From positions 1 through 63,045 of the forward strand of contig CANSUS010000016.1 of NCBI GenBank assembly GCA_947650155.1: a stretch of DNA of 63,045 nucleotides, in the 5' to 3' direction. This document shows positions 45,774-54,059 of this stretch, one piece after another. Below the pieces are notes generated by a model. The model had not been told where the DNA came from, did no database searches, and worked only from the letters and a program-made list of their open reading frames with translations. Source of the stretch: an uncultured Lachnospiraceae bacterium (GTDB lineage Bacteria > Bacillota > Clostridia > Lachnospirales > Lachnospiraceae). A program made the translations under genes and the position numbers. How positions within the stretch are numbered: the stretch's first letter is position 1; each line of letters begins with the position of its first letter.

Positions 45774-47354
45774 TCAGGAAAGTTTTTTCACCCTCTCTAT
45801 TACACAACTATGCGGTTTATTTTCCTTCTCTTTGTCATACCCTATTCCCACAAGCAGTATTTCCCCCGCATACCCTTCAAGCGCCTGCGTATACTGTCTG
45901 TCTTTGATCTGTTCTATGGCCGACTTTGCGGTTTTATCATATTTTAACTCCACCACAAGCGCAGGCTTTCCCGTGTGCGGCAGCGGCAGAAACACCACAT
46001 CTGCAAATCCTTTCCCCGCAGGCAGTTCCCTGATCAGCTTGTAATCTTTTCTCGCACTGTAATAAGCCAGCCCGATTGCCGCTCCCATTGCGTTCTCATC
46101 ATTGTATGTCAAAATCGAGGCGATTTCCGTATGCGCCTTGTCAAGTCCTTCCGCTACGCTTTCCTCGTCTCCATTTAATGTATCCTCCAAAAGCTTTTCC
46201 GACGCCTTCAGGACTCGCATGACCTCCGGCCAGCCGCCCACGCTCATTGCATTTTCAAATTCCCTGATAATCTCTCTATTTGGAATAAACGCCTCTTCCG
46301 TCCCAGAGTCATAACCAAGGTAGCCAAGATGGATCAACAGTGTAAGAATATCATCTTTCGTATGAAAGGTTCGCATATCATTCTGAAAGCTCCGCGTATT
46401 TACCCTGACGCTCTCACCCCCAAGCATCTTCATAATGTCCGCGCGCAGCCCGTCAAAGTCCATATCTATATAAACTTTCAATGCTTCATATGTTTCCGTC
46501 GTTGTCCAGTAATTGGAAAATCTGTGGCGGTGCATCGATTCCACAACAGACTTGGGATTATAAATATGCCTGAAGTTTACAAACCGGTATCCATCATACC
46601 AATTCCCCGTTTCTGCAAAATCCATGTCAAACCGTTTACATAATTCTTGTACTTCCTCACCTGTAAACCCTGTATACTCTTCCAGAGTCCCCTGGTCCGT
46701 CATAGAGTATTCCCAGAACATATTCAGGGCGGAATGCTGCCCGTATTTCTTAACCGGCAGGATTCCCGTCATATAGGCAAGCGCAACGTACGGCTGGTCC
46801 TTTAAAAGGTTTCGTAAGAAGTCAAGGTACTGCTTCTGTAATTCTTCCGACTCCTGTCTTTCCCTCATCACGCAGTCCCATTCATCGATCAGAAAAAGAA
46901 AGCGCCTTCCTGTTTTTACATAAATCTTCTCAAGCGCTTCTGCCAACTCCGTTATTCTTTCCGGAACAAATTCCCCATATGCCTCTCTGATCTCTTCCAT
47001 CACAACCTGCTCCAAATACTCCGTCACTCCCCGATTTTTGGACCTGATTAAGAACTGCTGCATATTCAGAAATATCACATCATATTGGTTCAAATGTTCT
47101 TGGAATGTTTCCTCTTTTTCAGCTCTGAATCCTCGGAACAACTCCGCCGAATTACATCCGCAGCTGTAATAAGCTGCAAGCATTTTAAGCGCTATCGACT
47201 TTCCAAAGCGCCTTGGTCTGCTGACACAAATATATTTCTGTTCTGTCCCGATCCGCTCATTCGTAAATGCAATTAATCCCGTCTTATCTACATATATTTT
47301 GGAACGGATTGTTTCCCGAAATCCTTCGTTACCCGGGTTCAGATAAATGCCCAT
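45774..47354 (-). CDS. AAA-ATPase-like / PD-(D/E)XK nuclease-like protein
   Basis: About 526 aa. The N-terminal half is the AAA-ATPase-like domain common in gut anaerobes: YVDKTGLIAF, the P-loop-like SRPRRFGKSIALKML and the Walker B stretch RFLFLIDEWDCVM. The C-terminal part resembles the PD-(D/E)XK family (GFADVVFLPLPHTGKPALVVELKYDKTAKSAIEQI; Asp, Glu and Lys of the D-ExK motif are present). The biological role of these proteins is unknown. The start is ATG 47354, with AAAGGAGGT 7 bases upstream. It interrupts the glycan region and is divergent from fliB. Confidence 0.85.
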   Translation of the reverse strand: MGIYLNPGNEGFRETIRSKIYVDKTGLIAFTNERIGTEQKYICVSRPRRFGKSIALKMLAAYYSCGCNSAELFRGFRAEKEETFQEHLNQYDVIFLNMQQFLIRSKNRGVTEYLEQVVMEEIREAYGEFVPERITELAEALEKIYVKTGRRFLFLIDEWDCVMRERQESEELQKQYLDFLRNLLKDQPYVALAYMTGILPVKKYGQHSALNMFWEYSMTDQGTLEEYTGFTGEEVQELCKRFDMDFAETGNWYDGYRFVNFRHIYNPKSVVESMHRHRFSNYWTTTETYEALKVYIDMDFDGLRADIMKMLGGESVRVNTRSFQNDMRTFHTKDDILTLLIHLGYLGYDSGTEEAFIPNREIIREFENAMSVGGWPEVMRVLKASEKLLEDTLNGDEESVAEGLDKAHTEIASILTYNDENAMGAAIGLAYYSARKDYKLIRELPAGKGFADVVFLPLPHTGKPALVVELKYDKTAKSAIEQIKDRQYTQALEGYAGEILLVGIGYDKEKENKPHSCVIERVKKLS

Positions 47355-47400
47355 ACGCCGCACCTCCTTTGAATCGCTTGATTCATATTAGCATATATTC

Positions 47401-47429
47401 TTTACACTAACAACGAAATATTATATTAT
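47401..47429 (+). promoter_or_regulatory. Sigma-A promoter for fliB
   Basis: TTTACA (47401-47406), 17 bases, TATTAT (47424-47429), 38 bases upstream of the start codon. It is vegetative rather than sigma-28, unlike the flagellin genes whose product FliB would modify. Confidence 0.65.
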
Positions 47430-47467
47430 ATTTTGTATAAGATAGGATCAAGATTGGAGAAAAACAA

Positions 47468-48415
47468 ATGAAATATTTAAGTCCCGATTTTTATGAAACT
47501 TTTAAATGTATTGGCAGCGATTGTCCGTCTACCTGCTGTGCATATGGATGGTGTATTTATGTTGATGAAATAACAAAAAAAGAATACGATTCCGTGACCG
47601 GCGATTTTGGTCAGAAATTAAAAGATCATATTCAATCCGTCGAAGATTCTCTGTATGCTTTTCGGCTGAAAGAAAATGGACGCTGTCCGTTTTTAGATAC
47701 CCAAAATCTTTGTGAAATTTATCAGGAACTGGGACCTGAGAAACTTTGCTATTCCTGTCAAATCTATCCACGAATTACTTTTCAGCATGGAGACATTCAC
47801 TTTCGCACGCTTACGCTTTCCTGCCCTGAAGTATCCCGCATACTGCTAAACCGGACCGATCCTGTTTCTTTTTCTTTTGCAGAAATCCCCACAGAAGAAG
47901 CATCTGAGCCGACCTGCATTGACTGGAACTGGTTTAATACCTTTCTTTCCTGCTTTATTTTCAGCACCACACTGCTCCAAAACAGAACTTATCCACTGTC
48001 AGCCAGACTGCGTGTACTTCTTATTTTCACATTTACATTACAGACGCTTTTAGATGAAAATAAGGATGTTGCACCCCTTCTGGAAACCTTTAAGAATAAA
48101 AAGTATCTGGAAGAACAATTATCCTCCTTTTCCCAGCTGCCCTCCAACTATTCCGCCATGTTTTCAGCCTTTTCAAAATTTTACTCAACAATTGGCGCTC
48201 CCATACATAATTTCATTTTTCCGTCTTATGCAAAATTAATGGACGCCTTTATCAACTCTTATGACAGCGGACATTACTCCGATATTGCTGATACTTTTTC
48301 CCTGCTCATGGATGCCCCGCATTCTGCTCTAAAGAAAAAGGAATTTCCACAGAAGACCAGATTACTCTTTTTTCCTCCACATCCAGAATATTTGAGCATA
48401 ATGAATCTAACTTAA
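47468..48415 (+). CDS. fliB: Flagellin lysine-N-methylase FliB, probably frameshifted near its end
   Basis: FliB methylates lysines on surface-exposed flagellin. The N-terminus has the family's cysteine pattern (FKCIGSDCPSTCCAYGW, CPFLDTQNLCEIYQELG, KLCYSCQIYPR, LSCPEV), which probably binds an Fe-S cluster. The frame ends after 315 codons, shorter than I expect for the family. At the A-rich run 48331-48339 the neighbouring frame continues with protein-like sequence (STEDQITLFSSTSRIFEHNE) to a stop at 48481-48483. A one-base slip there would explain this, as a mutation or a sequencing error. It has a sigma-A promoter. Confidence 0.8.
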   Translation: MKYLSPDFYETFKCIGSDCPSTCCAYGWCIYVDEITKKEYDSVTGDFGQKLKDHIQSVEDSLYAFRLKENGRCPFLDTQNLCEIYQELGPEKLCYSCQIYPRITFQHGDIHFRTLTLSCPEVSRILLNRTDPVSFSFAEIPTEEASEPTCIDWNWFNTFLSCFIFSTTLLQNRTYPLSARLRVLLIFTFTLQTLLDENKDVAPLLETFKNKKYLEEQLSSFSQLPSNYSAMFSAFSKFYSTIGAPIHNFIFPSYAKLMDAFINSYDSGHYSDIADTFSLLMDAPHSALKKKEFPQKTRLLFFPPHPEYLSIMNLT

Positions 48416-48532
48416 AAAAACTGGAAACCTTCTATGAAAAAGATGGACAAACTGATATTGGGTTTTTGTTGACGCTCGTTTGAATAACCCTGCTGATGTG
48501 CCTGTCACACCCCATGCTGCTTAAGAGCAGTC

Positions 48533-49489
48533 TTATTCATCCTCTTCCCAGACTTCCTCATAGCCTTCCGATTCTTCCTGGGCAATTTGAACCATCTGAC
48601 GAGCCGTCAGCTTGCTCTGATATACCGGGTTATTAAACAGATTGTCCAGATCCGGTCTGACAGTATGATCTTTTTCAAATGAAATTGCAAAAAAATCTTT
48701 TCCCAGCCATTGATAATCCCGTTCACTCATTTGTTCCGGATGAAAATAATACCCTCCATACCGAAAAGAATGCCAGTTTCGGAATGTGTATACATCCGGG
48801 TGGTATACCGACATATAAGTACCATACGTTTCAAATTCGCTGAAACTGTTTTCCTGAATAAATTCCAGACGGACCGCATGAAAGATTTTCTCCCAGAATT
48901 TCTCACCTAAAATATCGTTACGGCTTTCTATTTTTTCCAGCATTTCTTTCATATATCCGCAGTCAAACAGCATATGCTCCGAAATAAACGATTTATCAAT
49001 GGTCTTTCCAAGCCGTGGGTCTAAAGCCTTCATCGTTACAAAATATTCGTCGCAATACTCATGTTTCAAATCAAAATAAGGCTTTTTGTCTGCTGCAAAC
49101 ATGGAAAACTCTCTGCATGGTACGGTATCTCCATCCCATGACATATAATACCGGTCCTCACACCGCCTTGCATACTCCATCTTTAGAAACTGCTGATAAT
49201 ACCATCCGGCAAGTCCTCTTGGCAGTTCCCGGCCCTTTAAAATGTCAGCCATTACCTCTGCCATGCACTGATGGACCGCCGTAAACGGAATCAGATCATT
49301 TTCATTCATAAAGTCCGCTTTTTCACCCAGCCCCGACTCTTTTACCATATGCCCCAGTTCTTCGCTCCCGACAAAAATTACCTTGCGGACAGGAAGATAT
49401 TGCACAATTCTTTCATTGTTGCATTCCACACGTTTAAAATCTTTCGGTGTCACCACCACTATCGCATCATACCTATAAATATCCGACAT
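48533..49489 (-). CDS. DUF6492-like putative glycosyltransferase
   Basis: 318 aa. YDAIVVVTPKDFKRVECN and YYMSWDGDTVPCREF give a Rossmann-like start and a DxD-type motif as in GT-A enzymes. HEYCDEYFVTMKALDP and ISEHMLFDCGYMKEML resemble the DUF6492 group of polysaccharide-linked proteins. I am moderately sure of the family and less of the reaction. TAGGAG precedes the ATG. It follows the large glycosyltransferase by 57 bases, in the same direction and downstream of flagellin. Confidence 0.65.
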   Translation of the reverse strand: MSDIYRYDAIVVVTPKDFKRVECNNERIVQYLPVRKVIFVGSEELGHMVKESGLGEKADFMNENDLIPFTAVHQCMAEVMADILKGRELPRGLAGWYYQQFLKMEYARRCEDRYYMSWDGDTVPCREFSMFAADKKPYFDLKHEYCDEYFVTMKALDPRLGKTIDKSFISEHMLFDCGYMKEMLEKIESRNDILGEKFWEKIFHAVRLEFIQENSFSEFETYGTYMSVYHPDVYTFRNWHSFRYGGYYFHPEQMSERDYQWLGKDFFAISFEKDHTVRPDLDNLFNNPVYQSKLTARQMVQIAQEESEGYEEVWEEDE

Positions 49490-49546
49490 CCTATGCTCCT
49501 ATCTGCGTACATTAACACGTTTACAAATTTCTCGATTTCCGTACTG

Positions 49547-51997
49547 TCAGCCTGATTCCCGAATGTCCCATTCCCTGTTCAATGTGGTATGTTCCTCTAT
49601 AAAGCGCTGCATCTGCTGTCCCAGTATCTTCACACCTTCTTCTGTCTTTGCATACAGCCGGAACCGCTCTTCAAAAAATTCACTTTCTCCCATCTTTCCG
49701 CAAGCGTCCCACATCAGACAAATTCTCAGACATTTCAGAAATTCATTCGCCCTGTACCAGTCTGCAAATTCCTCCAATATATAAAAATATGTTTTTATAC
49801 CTTCTTTCCAGTTCTGGTTTACACTTCCTGCCGAATAACCGGTTACAAACAAAGGTTCATGAAAATAATACATCTTATTTTTTTCTGCAATTCTCAGACT
49901 GAACTCATAATCTTCCAGGCATTTCAGATTTTCATTAAAACCGCCGCTTTCCTTCCATGCTTCCATAGTCAGCATCATTGCCGGCGTGCCTGCCATCGGA
50001 TCTCTTAAAAGATGCAGCATCATGGATTCTTTTTCAAAACCTTCCGGTATATTTTCAAAGGGCATGAGCGTCACATTTTGATTCTGGTCCGCCACCAGAA
50101 ACGCGTGAAAAACCATGCCCGGATTTTCTTCCTCATGCAATTTAAAAATTTCCAGCTGTTTTTGCAGCTTCTCTCTAAACCAGAGATCGTCACTGTCATT
50201 GAAAGCAATGTAAGCTCCTCTTGCTATGGACGCCCCCATATTTCTGGCGCCTCCTGCGCCAAGATTTTTTTCACTCCTTATATATTTAATTCTCTCATCT
50301 GTACGCATCATATCACGAACAAGTGCTTCCGTCTGATCTGTGGAACAATCGTCTGCAATAATCAGTTCCAGATTGGTATAACTTTGATTTAATACTGACT
50401 CCATAGCGCTCTTCAAAACTTTTTCACGATTATAAGTCGGAATCACTACGCTGATAAGCGGATGTCCGTCAAAAGGTTTCTTTGTATTTTCCACCACAGG
50501 CGGCGCTGCATTCCTGTGTTTCGCCACACTGTCACCATATGACTCCGGTCTGTCTGTGAATACGTGAAAGTACTCGCATCCCAACGCATCATAAAGCAAT
50601 TTTCCATCCTCTCGTACTAACTCAAATCCGGCACCATTCACTATAATAATCGTATCAGGAGCAAAGGAGAAAAAAGCTTCCATACAATCTTCACAGGTAT
50701 CTTGTTCTCCGATTCCAATAAAATATACCACGTTCTCATTTTCCAGAATATCTCGTATCCTCTGTGCCAACATTATTTCCTTTTCTGATGCCGCCTCATG
50801 ATAAACGACTGCATAAGTCTTTGAAACTTTATTTTCTTTTTCTGTTTCATCCAGCATTTTTTTCACTGCATTCACTGTATTATAATAATCCCGCACTTTT
50901 TTATACCCATTCATGGCAATCCTTATTCTTTCTTCTTCATGTGCAAGATAATAATTCACCTTCTCTATTAATTCATTTACATTTTGAAATAATACGACCT
51001 CTTTATCCGGTTCAAAAAGTTCTGCAAGTTCCTCCTGATAATTGCTAATCACAAAACCACCCACGCTCATAATATCAAATACACGCTGGGGAATCCCTGT
51101 TTCAATTGACCGCATCGTAATATTCAAATTAATCTTGCTGAGATAAAAGACTTTTGGCATTTCTTCCTGATAGCTTATTTTTCCTTTTACATGTACATTC
51201 TGCAAATTGGAAGTGTCACCGTCCGTATATAATGTAACATTATGATGCATAGCCAGCGCATTTAATATGCATGTCCGGTCTATCTCCGAAATTTTTCTGC
51301 TAAGCAGATACAATTCCAACATATATCTTTTATCGATCTGTTGATCTTTATTTATATATAAATGAAGCTTATCAAATATCCGGTCGGTAAGATCATAGTC
51401 CAGTACATCAAAACATTCATAGCCTCTTCCCCAATGTAAAGCTATCTTCTGTATGATCCCATTGATCCTTTCTCCCATTTCTTCGGTCAGCTCACATGCC
51501 TTTTCGTTATATCCATTTTCCTGATATAAATTTCCTACAAATGAAATATCATTGCTGTACTTTTTCTCATCCTCTTCGGAAATATGCAATCCCGAAGTTC
51601 TGTCTACATTAGCTGCTAACGGCAGATGATATAAATGTATTAAACCTTCCCTTTTCATCCGCATATATTGTTTTTTATCAAAAACAAAAATATAATTATA
51701 TTCACTTTTTGCAAACTCTGTGTATAAAGCTGTCTGCGGCGAGTCAAAAACCCATGAAATATATTTTGTTTTCAGTTCTTTACAAACTGCCGCAACTGCC
51801 ATACTGAAATTATAAGTCATAACCACGTCATATGCCCTGTGCTGCATATAATTTTGCAAAGACTCTTTTTCTTCTTCGGAGTATTCCATTATTTTTATTT
51901 TTCCGGGATATACGTCCGGTTCCAAACCATTTTTGTATAGCGCCCAATGCATATCATTCAACGCAATCTCATCACTGTATATATACAATATATTCAT
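49547..51997 (-). CDS. Multidomain glycosyltransferase next to flagellin (CgeB-like, middle domain, GT2)
   Basis: About 816 aa with three parts. Residues 1-390: DUF3880/CgeB-like GT-B (SWVFDSPQTALYTEF, IETGIPQRVFDIMSVGGFVISNYQEEL). About 395-500: a small domain (FAPDTIIIVNGAGFELVRED) that exists separately at 20415-20924. About 520-740: GT2 (SVVIPTYNREKVLKSAMESVL, IIADDCSTDQTEALV, YIAFNDSDDLWF). It lies directly downstream of fliC beyond a terminator, the place where flagellin glycosyltransferases are found in other clostridia. The start is ATG 51997 with GGGAG 5 bases upstream; an earlier ATG overlaps that SD. Confidence 0.85.
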   Translation of the reverse strand: MNILYIYSDEIALNDMHWALYKNGLEPDVYPGKIKIMEYSEEEKESLQNYMQHRAYDVVMTYNFSMAVAAVCKELKTKYISWVFDSPQTALYTEFAKSEYNYIFVFDKKQYMRMKREGLIHLYHLPLAANVDRTSGLHISEEDEKKYSNDISFVGNLYQENGYNEKACELTEEMGERINGIIQKIALHWGRGYECFDVLDYDLTDRIFDKLHLYINKDQQIDKRYMLELYLLSRKISEIDRTCILNALAMHHNVTLYTDGDTSNLQNVHVKGKISYQEEMPKVFYLSKINLNITMRSIETGIPQRVFDIMSVGGFVISNYQEELAELFEPDKEVVLFQNVNELIEKVNYYLAHEEERIRIAMNGYKKVRDYYNTVNAVKKMLDETEKENKVSKTYAVVYHEAASEKEIMLAQRIRDILENENVVYFIGIGEQDTCEDCMEAFFSFAPDTIIIVNGAGFELVREDGKLLYDALGCEYFHVFTDRPESYGDSVAKHRNAAPPVVENTKKPFDGHPLISVVIPTYNREKVLKSAMESVLNQSYTNLELIIADDCSTDQTEALVRDMMRTDERIKYIRSEKNLGAGGARNMGASIARGAYIAFNDSDDLWFREKLQKQLEIFKLHEEENPGMVFHAFLVADQNQNVTLMPFENIPEGFEKESMMLHLLRDPMAGTPAMMLTMEAWKESGGFNENLKCLEDYEFSLRIAEKNKMYYFHEPLFVTGYSAGSVNQNWKEGIKTYFYILEEFADWYRANEFLKCLRICLMWDACGKMGESEFFEERFRLYAKTEEGVKILGQQMQRFIEEHTTLNREWDIRESG

Positions 51998-52042
51998 GTC
52001 TGCTCCCATCTCGCGCTCTTATATTCAAAAAATAGCAAAAAT

Positions 52043-52068
52043 AAAAGGGTTGGTAACCCAACCCTTTT
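52043..52068 (-). terminator. Flagellin terminator
   Basis: Minus-strand RNA forms a perfect 11-bp stem AAAAGGGTTGG/CCAACCCTTTT with a 4-base loop, followed by TATTTTTG. It lies 23 bases after the fliC stop, so most transcripts end here and only read-through would reach the glycosyltransferase at 49547-51997. Confidence 0.9.
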
Positions 52069-52090
52069 AAAATCATTTGGTCTAAACAAA

Positions 52091-52903
52091 TTAGCCAAGT
52101 AATGATAATACACCCTGATTAGCCTGATTAGACTGAGCCAACATAGCCTGACCTGCCTGAGCAAGAATGTTGTTGTTGGAGTATCTAACCATCTCAGTTG
52201 CCATATCTGTATCACGGATCTGGCTCTCAGCTGCTGTTGTGTTCTCAACAACGTTATCCAAGTTGTTGATTGTGTGCTCAAGTCTGTTCTGGATAGCACC
52301 AAGTGCTGAACGCTGATTAGAAACTGATTTGATAGCTGTCTTAATTGTTTCAATAGCTGATTTAGCACCAGTACTGGTTGAAACATCAACGGCATTAACA
52401 CCAATTCCAGATGTACTCATCTTGCTGATGCTGATGGAGATTTCCTGTCCACTGGAAGCGCCAACCTGAAGAGCTTTATTTGTGAAAGATCCTTTTAACA
52501 GATTCTGCTCATTGAACTCTGTAGTGCTAGAAACTCTGTCGATTTCTGTCTTTAATGCTGCAACTTCTGCCTGAATGTAGCTGCAGTCATCAGATTTGTT
52601 TGTTCCGTTAGCTGCTTTGATAGCAAGTTCGCTCATACGCTGTAACATATCATGAACTTCTGTTAAAGCACCTTCAGCTGTCTGTACGCAGGAGATACCA
52701 TCCTGAGCATTTGCGGAAGCCTGTGTAAGACCTCTAACCTGACGTCTCATTTTCTCACTGATTGCCAAACCAGCTGCATCATCTGCTGCACGGTTGATTT
52801 TGTAACCAGAAGATAATTTCTCTGTTGACTTAGCCTGAGTTTTTGTTGTGATACCTAACATTCTGTTAGAGTTCATAGCTGTAAGATTGTGTTGTACTAC
52901 CAT
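52091..52903 (-). CDS. fliC: Flagellin
   Basis: Filament subunit, 270 aa. Both conserved ends are intact: VVQHNLTAMNSNRMLGIT, ...EKLSSGYKINRAADDAAGLAISEKMRRQVRGL at the N-terminus and ATEMVRYSNNNILAQAGQAMLAQSNQANQGVLSLLG at the C-terminus. The central variable region is almost absent, so this is a short flagellin; surface loops for glycan or lysine methylation are limited. It is exported by the flagellar type III system with FliS as chaperone. It has a sigma-28 promoter, a 130-base leader with CsrA-type sites, and a strong terminator. Confidence 0.98.
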   Translation of the reverse strand: MVVQHNLTAMNSNRMLGITTKTQAKSTEKLSSGYKINRAADDAAGLAISEKMRRQVRGLTQASANAQDGISCVQTAEGALTEVHDMLQRMSELAIKAANGTNKSDDCSYIQAEVAALKTEIDRVSSTTEFNEQNLLKGSFTNKALQVGASSGQEISISISKMSTSGIGVNAVDVSTSTGAKSAIETIKTAIKSVSNQRSALGAIQNRLEHTINNLDNVVENTTAAESQIRDTDMATEMVRYSNNNILAQAGQAMLAQSNQANQGVLSLLG

Positions 52904-52912
52904 AATTTTATT

Positions 52913-52945
52913 CCTCCTTGAATATTGAGCAGCTTCCCTGCTGCT
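52913..52945 (-). promoter_or_regulatory. CsrA-type sites in the flagellin leader
   Basis: Minus-strand RNA has a perfect AGCAGC/GCTGCT hairpin (52928-52945) whose loop AGGGAA gives the motif CAGGGAAG. Twelve bases later the SD itself lies in CAAGGAGG (52913-52920). Two CANGGANG sites, one in a hairpin loop and one over the SD, is the arrangement by which CsrA represses hag in Bacillus subtilis. csrA and fliW are in this window. Confidence 0.65.
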
Positions 52946-53034
52946 TTTGATTGGTTAAGTAATCCTTTCTCCGACCGTACGCTTCTTCAAAAGTGATTAC
53001 CTGTTTTTTAAGTAATTTGTTTTACTTGTATTAT

Positions 53035-53061
53035 ATATCGGACGCAATTGGGAATACTTAA
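53035..53061 (-). promoter_or_regulatory. Sigma-28 promoter of flagellin
   Basis: Minus strand TTAA (53058-53061), 15 bases, TCCGATAT (53035-53042). One base away from the TAAA seen at the other sites. It lies about 130 bases upstream of the fliC start. Confidence 0.8.
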
Positions 53062-53093
53062 TACCTTTTTTTAAATTTTTCTATTTTTCTTTT

Positions 53094-53573
53094 TTATTTT
53101 TTATTATCCATAAAAACTGCCGAACCGCCGCTGTTTATTCCCCTCATAGTATTATAGTACTGCTTGGCAACTTTCATACTGTTTTTCCCCAGCTGAATTT
53201 TTTCACGCTCTCTTTTAAATTTCTGTTCTACCGTCGCACGGTTGCGTTCTTCTGTCGTCTGGATAAAAACGCTTTTCTCCGTGATCGCCCGGATAGCATC
53301 CTGTAAACGGATAATCTGATCCCTGTGCGCCTCTTTGTTACTTTCCAATTCTTCCTTTACCCGTTCAAAAACTTTCTCAAATCCGCTGTCCAATAAGTTG
53401 AGCCGGTCAATCAATTCGCCTTTTTCCTGGGTATTCTGATCAAACGCTTCCGCATCAAATTCTTCCGCTTCTAATATTTTTTTCTGTTCTTCATTTTTTA
53501 TGATTATTTTATCAAGTACTTCTATTTTCTTTTTCAGGCTTTCTTCCAAAATATCTAAATATTGTTCTGACAT
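53094..53573 (-). CDS. Coiled-coil flagellar protein, FliT/FlgN-like
   Basis: About 159 aa, nearly all helix, with many Glu and Lys (LEESLKKKIEVLDKIIIKNEEQKKILE, ERVKEELESNKEAHRDQIIRLQDAI). The size, helical make-up and position after fliD-fliS, where fliT often stands, suggest an export chaperone of the FliT/FlgN kind. No residue proves it. The start is ATG 53573 with AAAGGAG 5 bases upstream. It follows fliS beyond a hairpin (53618-53641) and precedes the flagellin promoter. Confidence 0.65.
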   Translation of the reverse strand: MSEQYLDILEESLKKKIEVLDKIIIKNEEQKKILEAEEFDAEAFDQNTQEKGELIDRLNLLDSGFEKVFERVKEELESNKEAHRDQIIRLQDAIRAITEKSVFIQTTEERNRATVEQKFKREREKIQLGKNSMKVAKQYYNTMRGINSGGSAVFMDNKK

Positions 53574-53617
53574 TCCGGCTCCTTTCCTTTCCCGATTATT
53601 TTTCCATTTAAAATGAG

Positions 53618-53641
53618 CGGTCTGTGCTGTCACAGACCGCC
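53618..53641 (-). other. Strong hairpin between fliS and the coiled-coil gene
   Basis: A perfect 10-bp stem GCGGTCTGTG/CACAGACCGC with a 4-base loop, 28 bases after the fliS stop. On the minus strand it is followed by TCATTTTAAATGG, a weak U-tract. It could be a leaky terminator or an mRNA stability and processing element that sets different levels for genes of the same operon. Confidence 0.5.
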
Positions 53642-53669
53642 ATATTCACGTACTGCCAAAAGAATCCTT

Positions 53670-54047
53670 TCAAGTTGTTCCCGTAATACGCATGACTTCT
53701 TTCCATGTATCACGCATACTCCGTAAGTGTGTAGCAATTTCTTCCACAATTTCTTTATCTTTTGTCAGGTTTGCATCGATAAGCCTTCTTTGAAGATATA
53801 TATATACCCGGTCAAAATCTTTCGCAACCGGATACTTCATATCCAGTGTCGCCCGGAATTCATCTATAATTCTCTGCACTTTCATAATATTAGCATGTGC
53901 CTTTTGTATATCTCCCTGCTCAATACCCATAATTGCAATATTACAGAACTTAATAGCCCCCTCATAAAGCATCAGGGTAAGTTCCGCCGGCGTTGCCGTT
54001 AAAACCTTACTGTCGTTGTACTTTGCATATGGATTTTGTCCTGCCAT
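53670..54047 (-). CDS. fliS: Flagellin export chaperone FliS
   Basis: 125 aa, a four-helix chaperone that caps the flagellin C-terminus in the cytoplasm, and in Bacillus also binds FliW. Family motifs: NPYAKYNDSKVLTATPAELTLMLYEGAIKFCNIA, then VYIYLQRRLIDANLTKD. AGGAGG precedes the ATG. It follows fliD by 12 bases. Confidence 0.95.
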   Translation of the reverse strand: MAGQNPYAKYNDSKVLTATPAELTLMLYEGAIKFCNIAIMGIEQGDIQKAHANIMKVQRIIDEFRATLDMKYPVAKDFDRVYIYLQRRLIDANLTKDKEIVEEIATHLRSMRDTWKEVMRITGTT

Positions 54048-54059
54048 TCAGGTAGCCTC

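Noticed and set aside
45774-47354. Mobile element in the glycan island
   Set aside because: The AAA/PD-(D/E)XK protein is not a transposase or recombinase, and no terminal repeats or target duplications are visible around it. No transposase gene or insertion sequence was found anywhere in the window.
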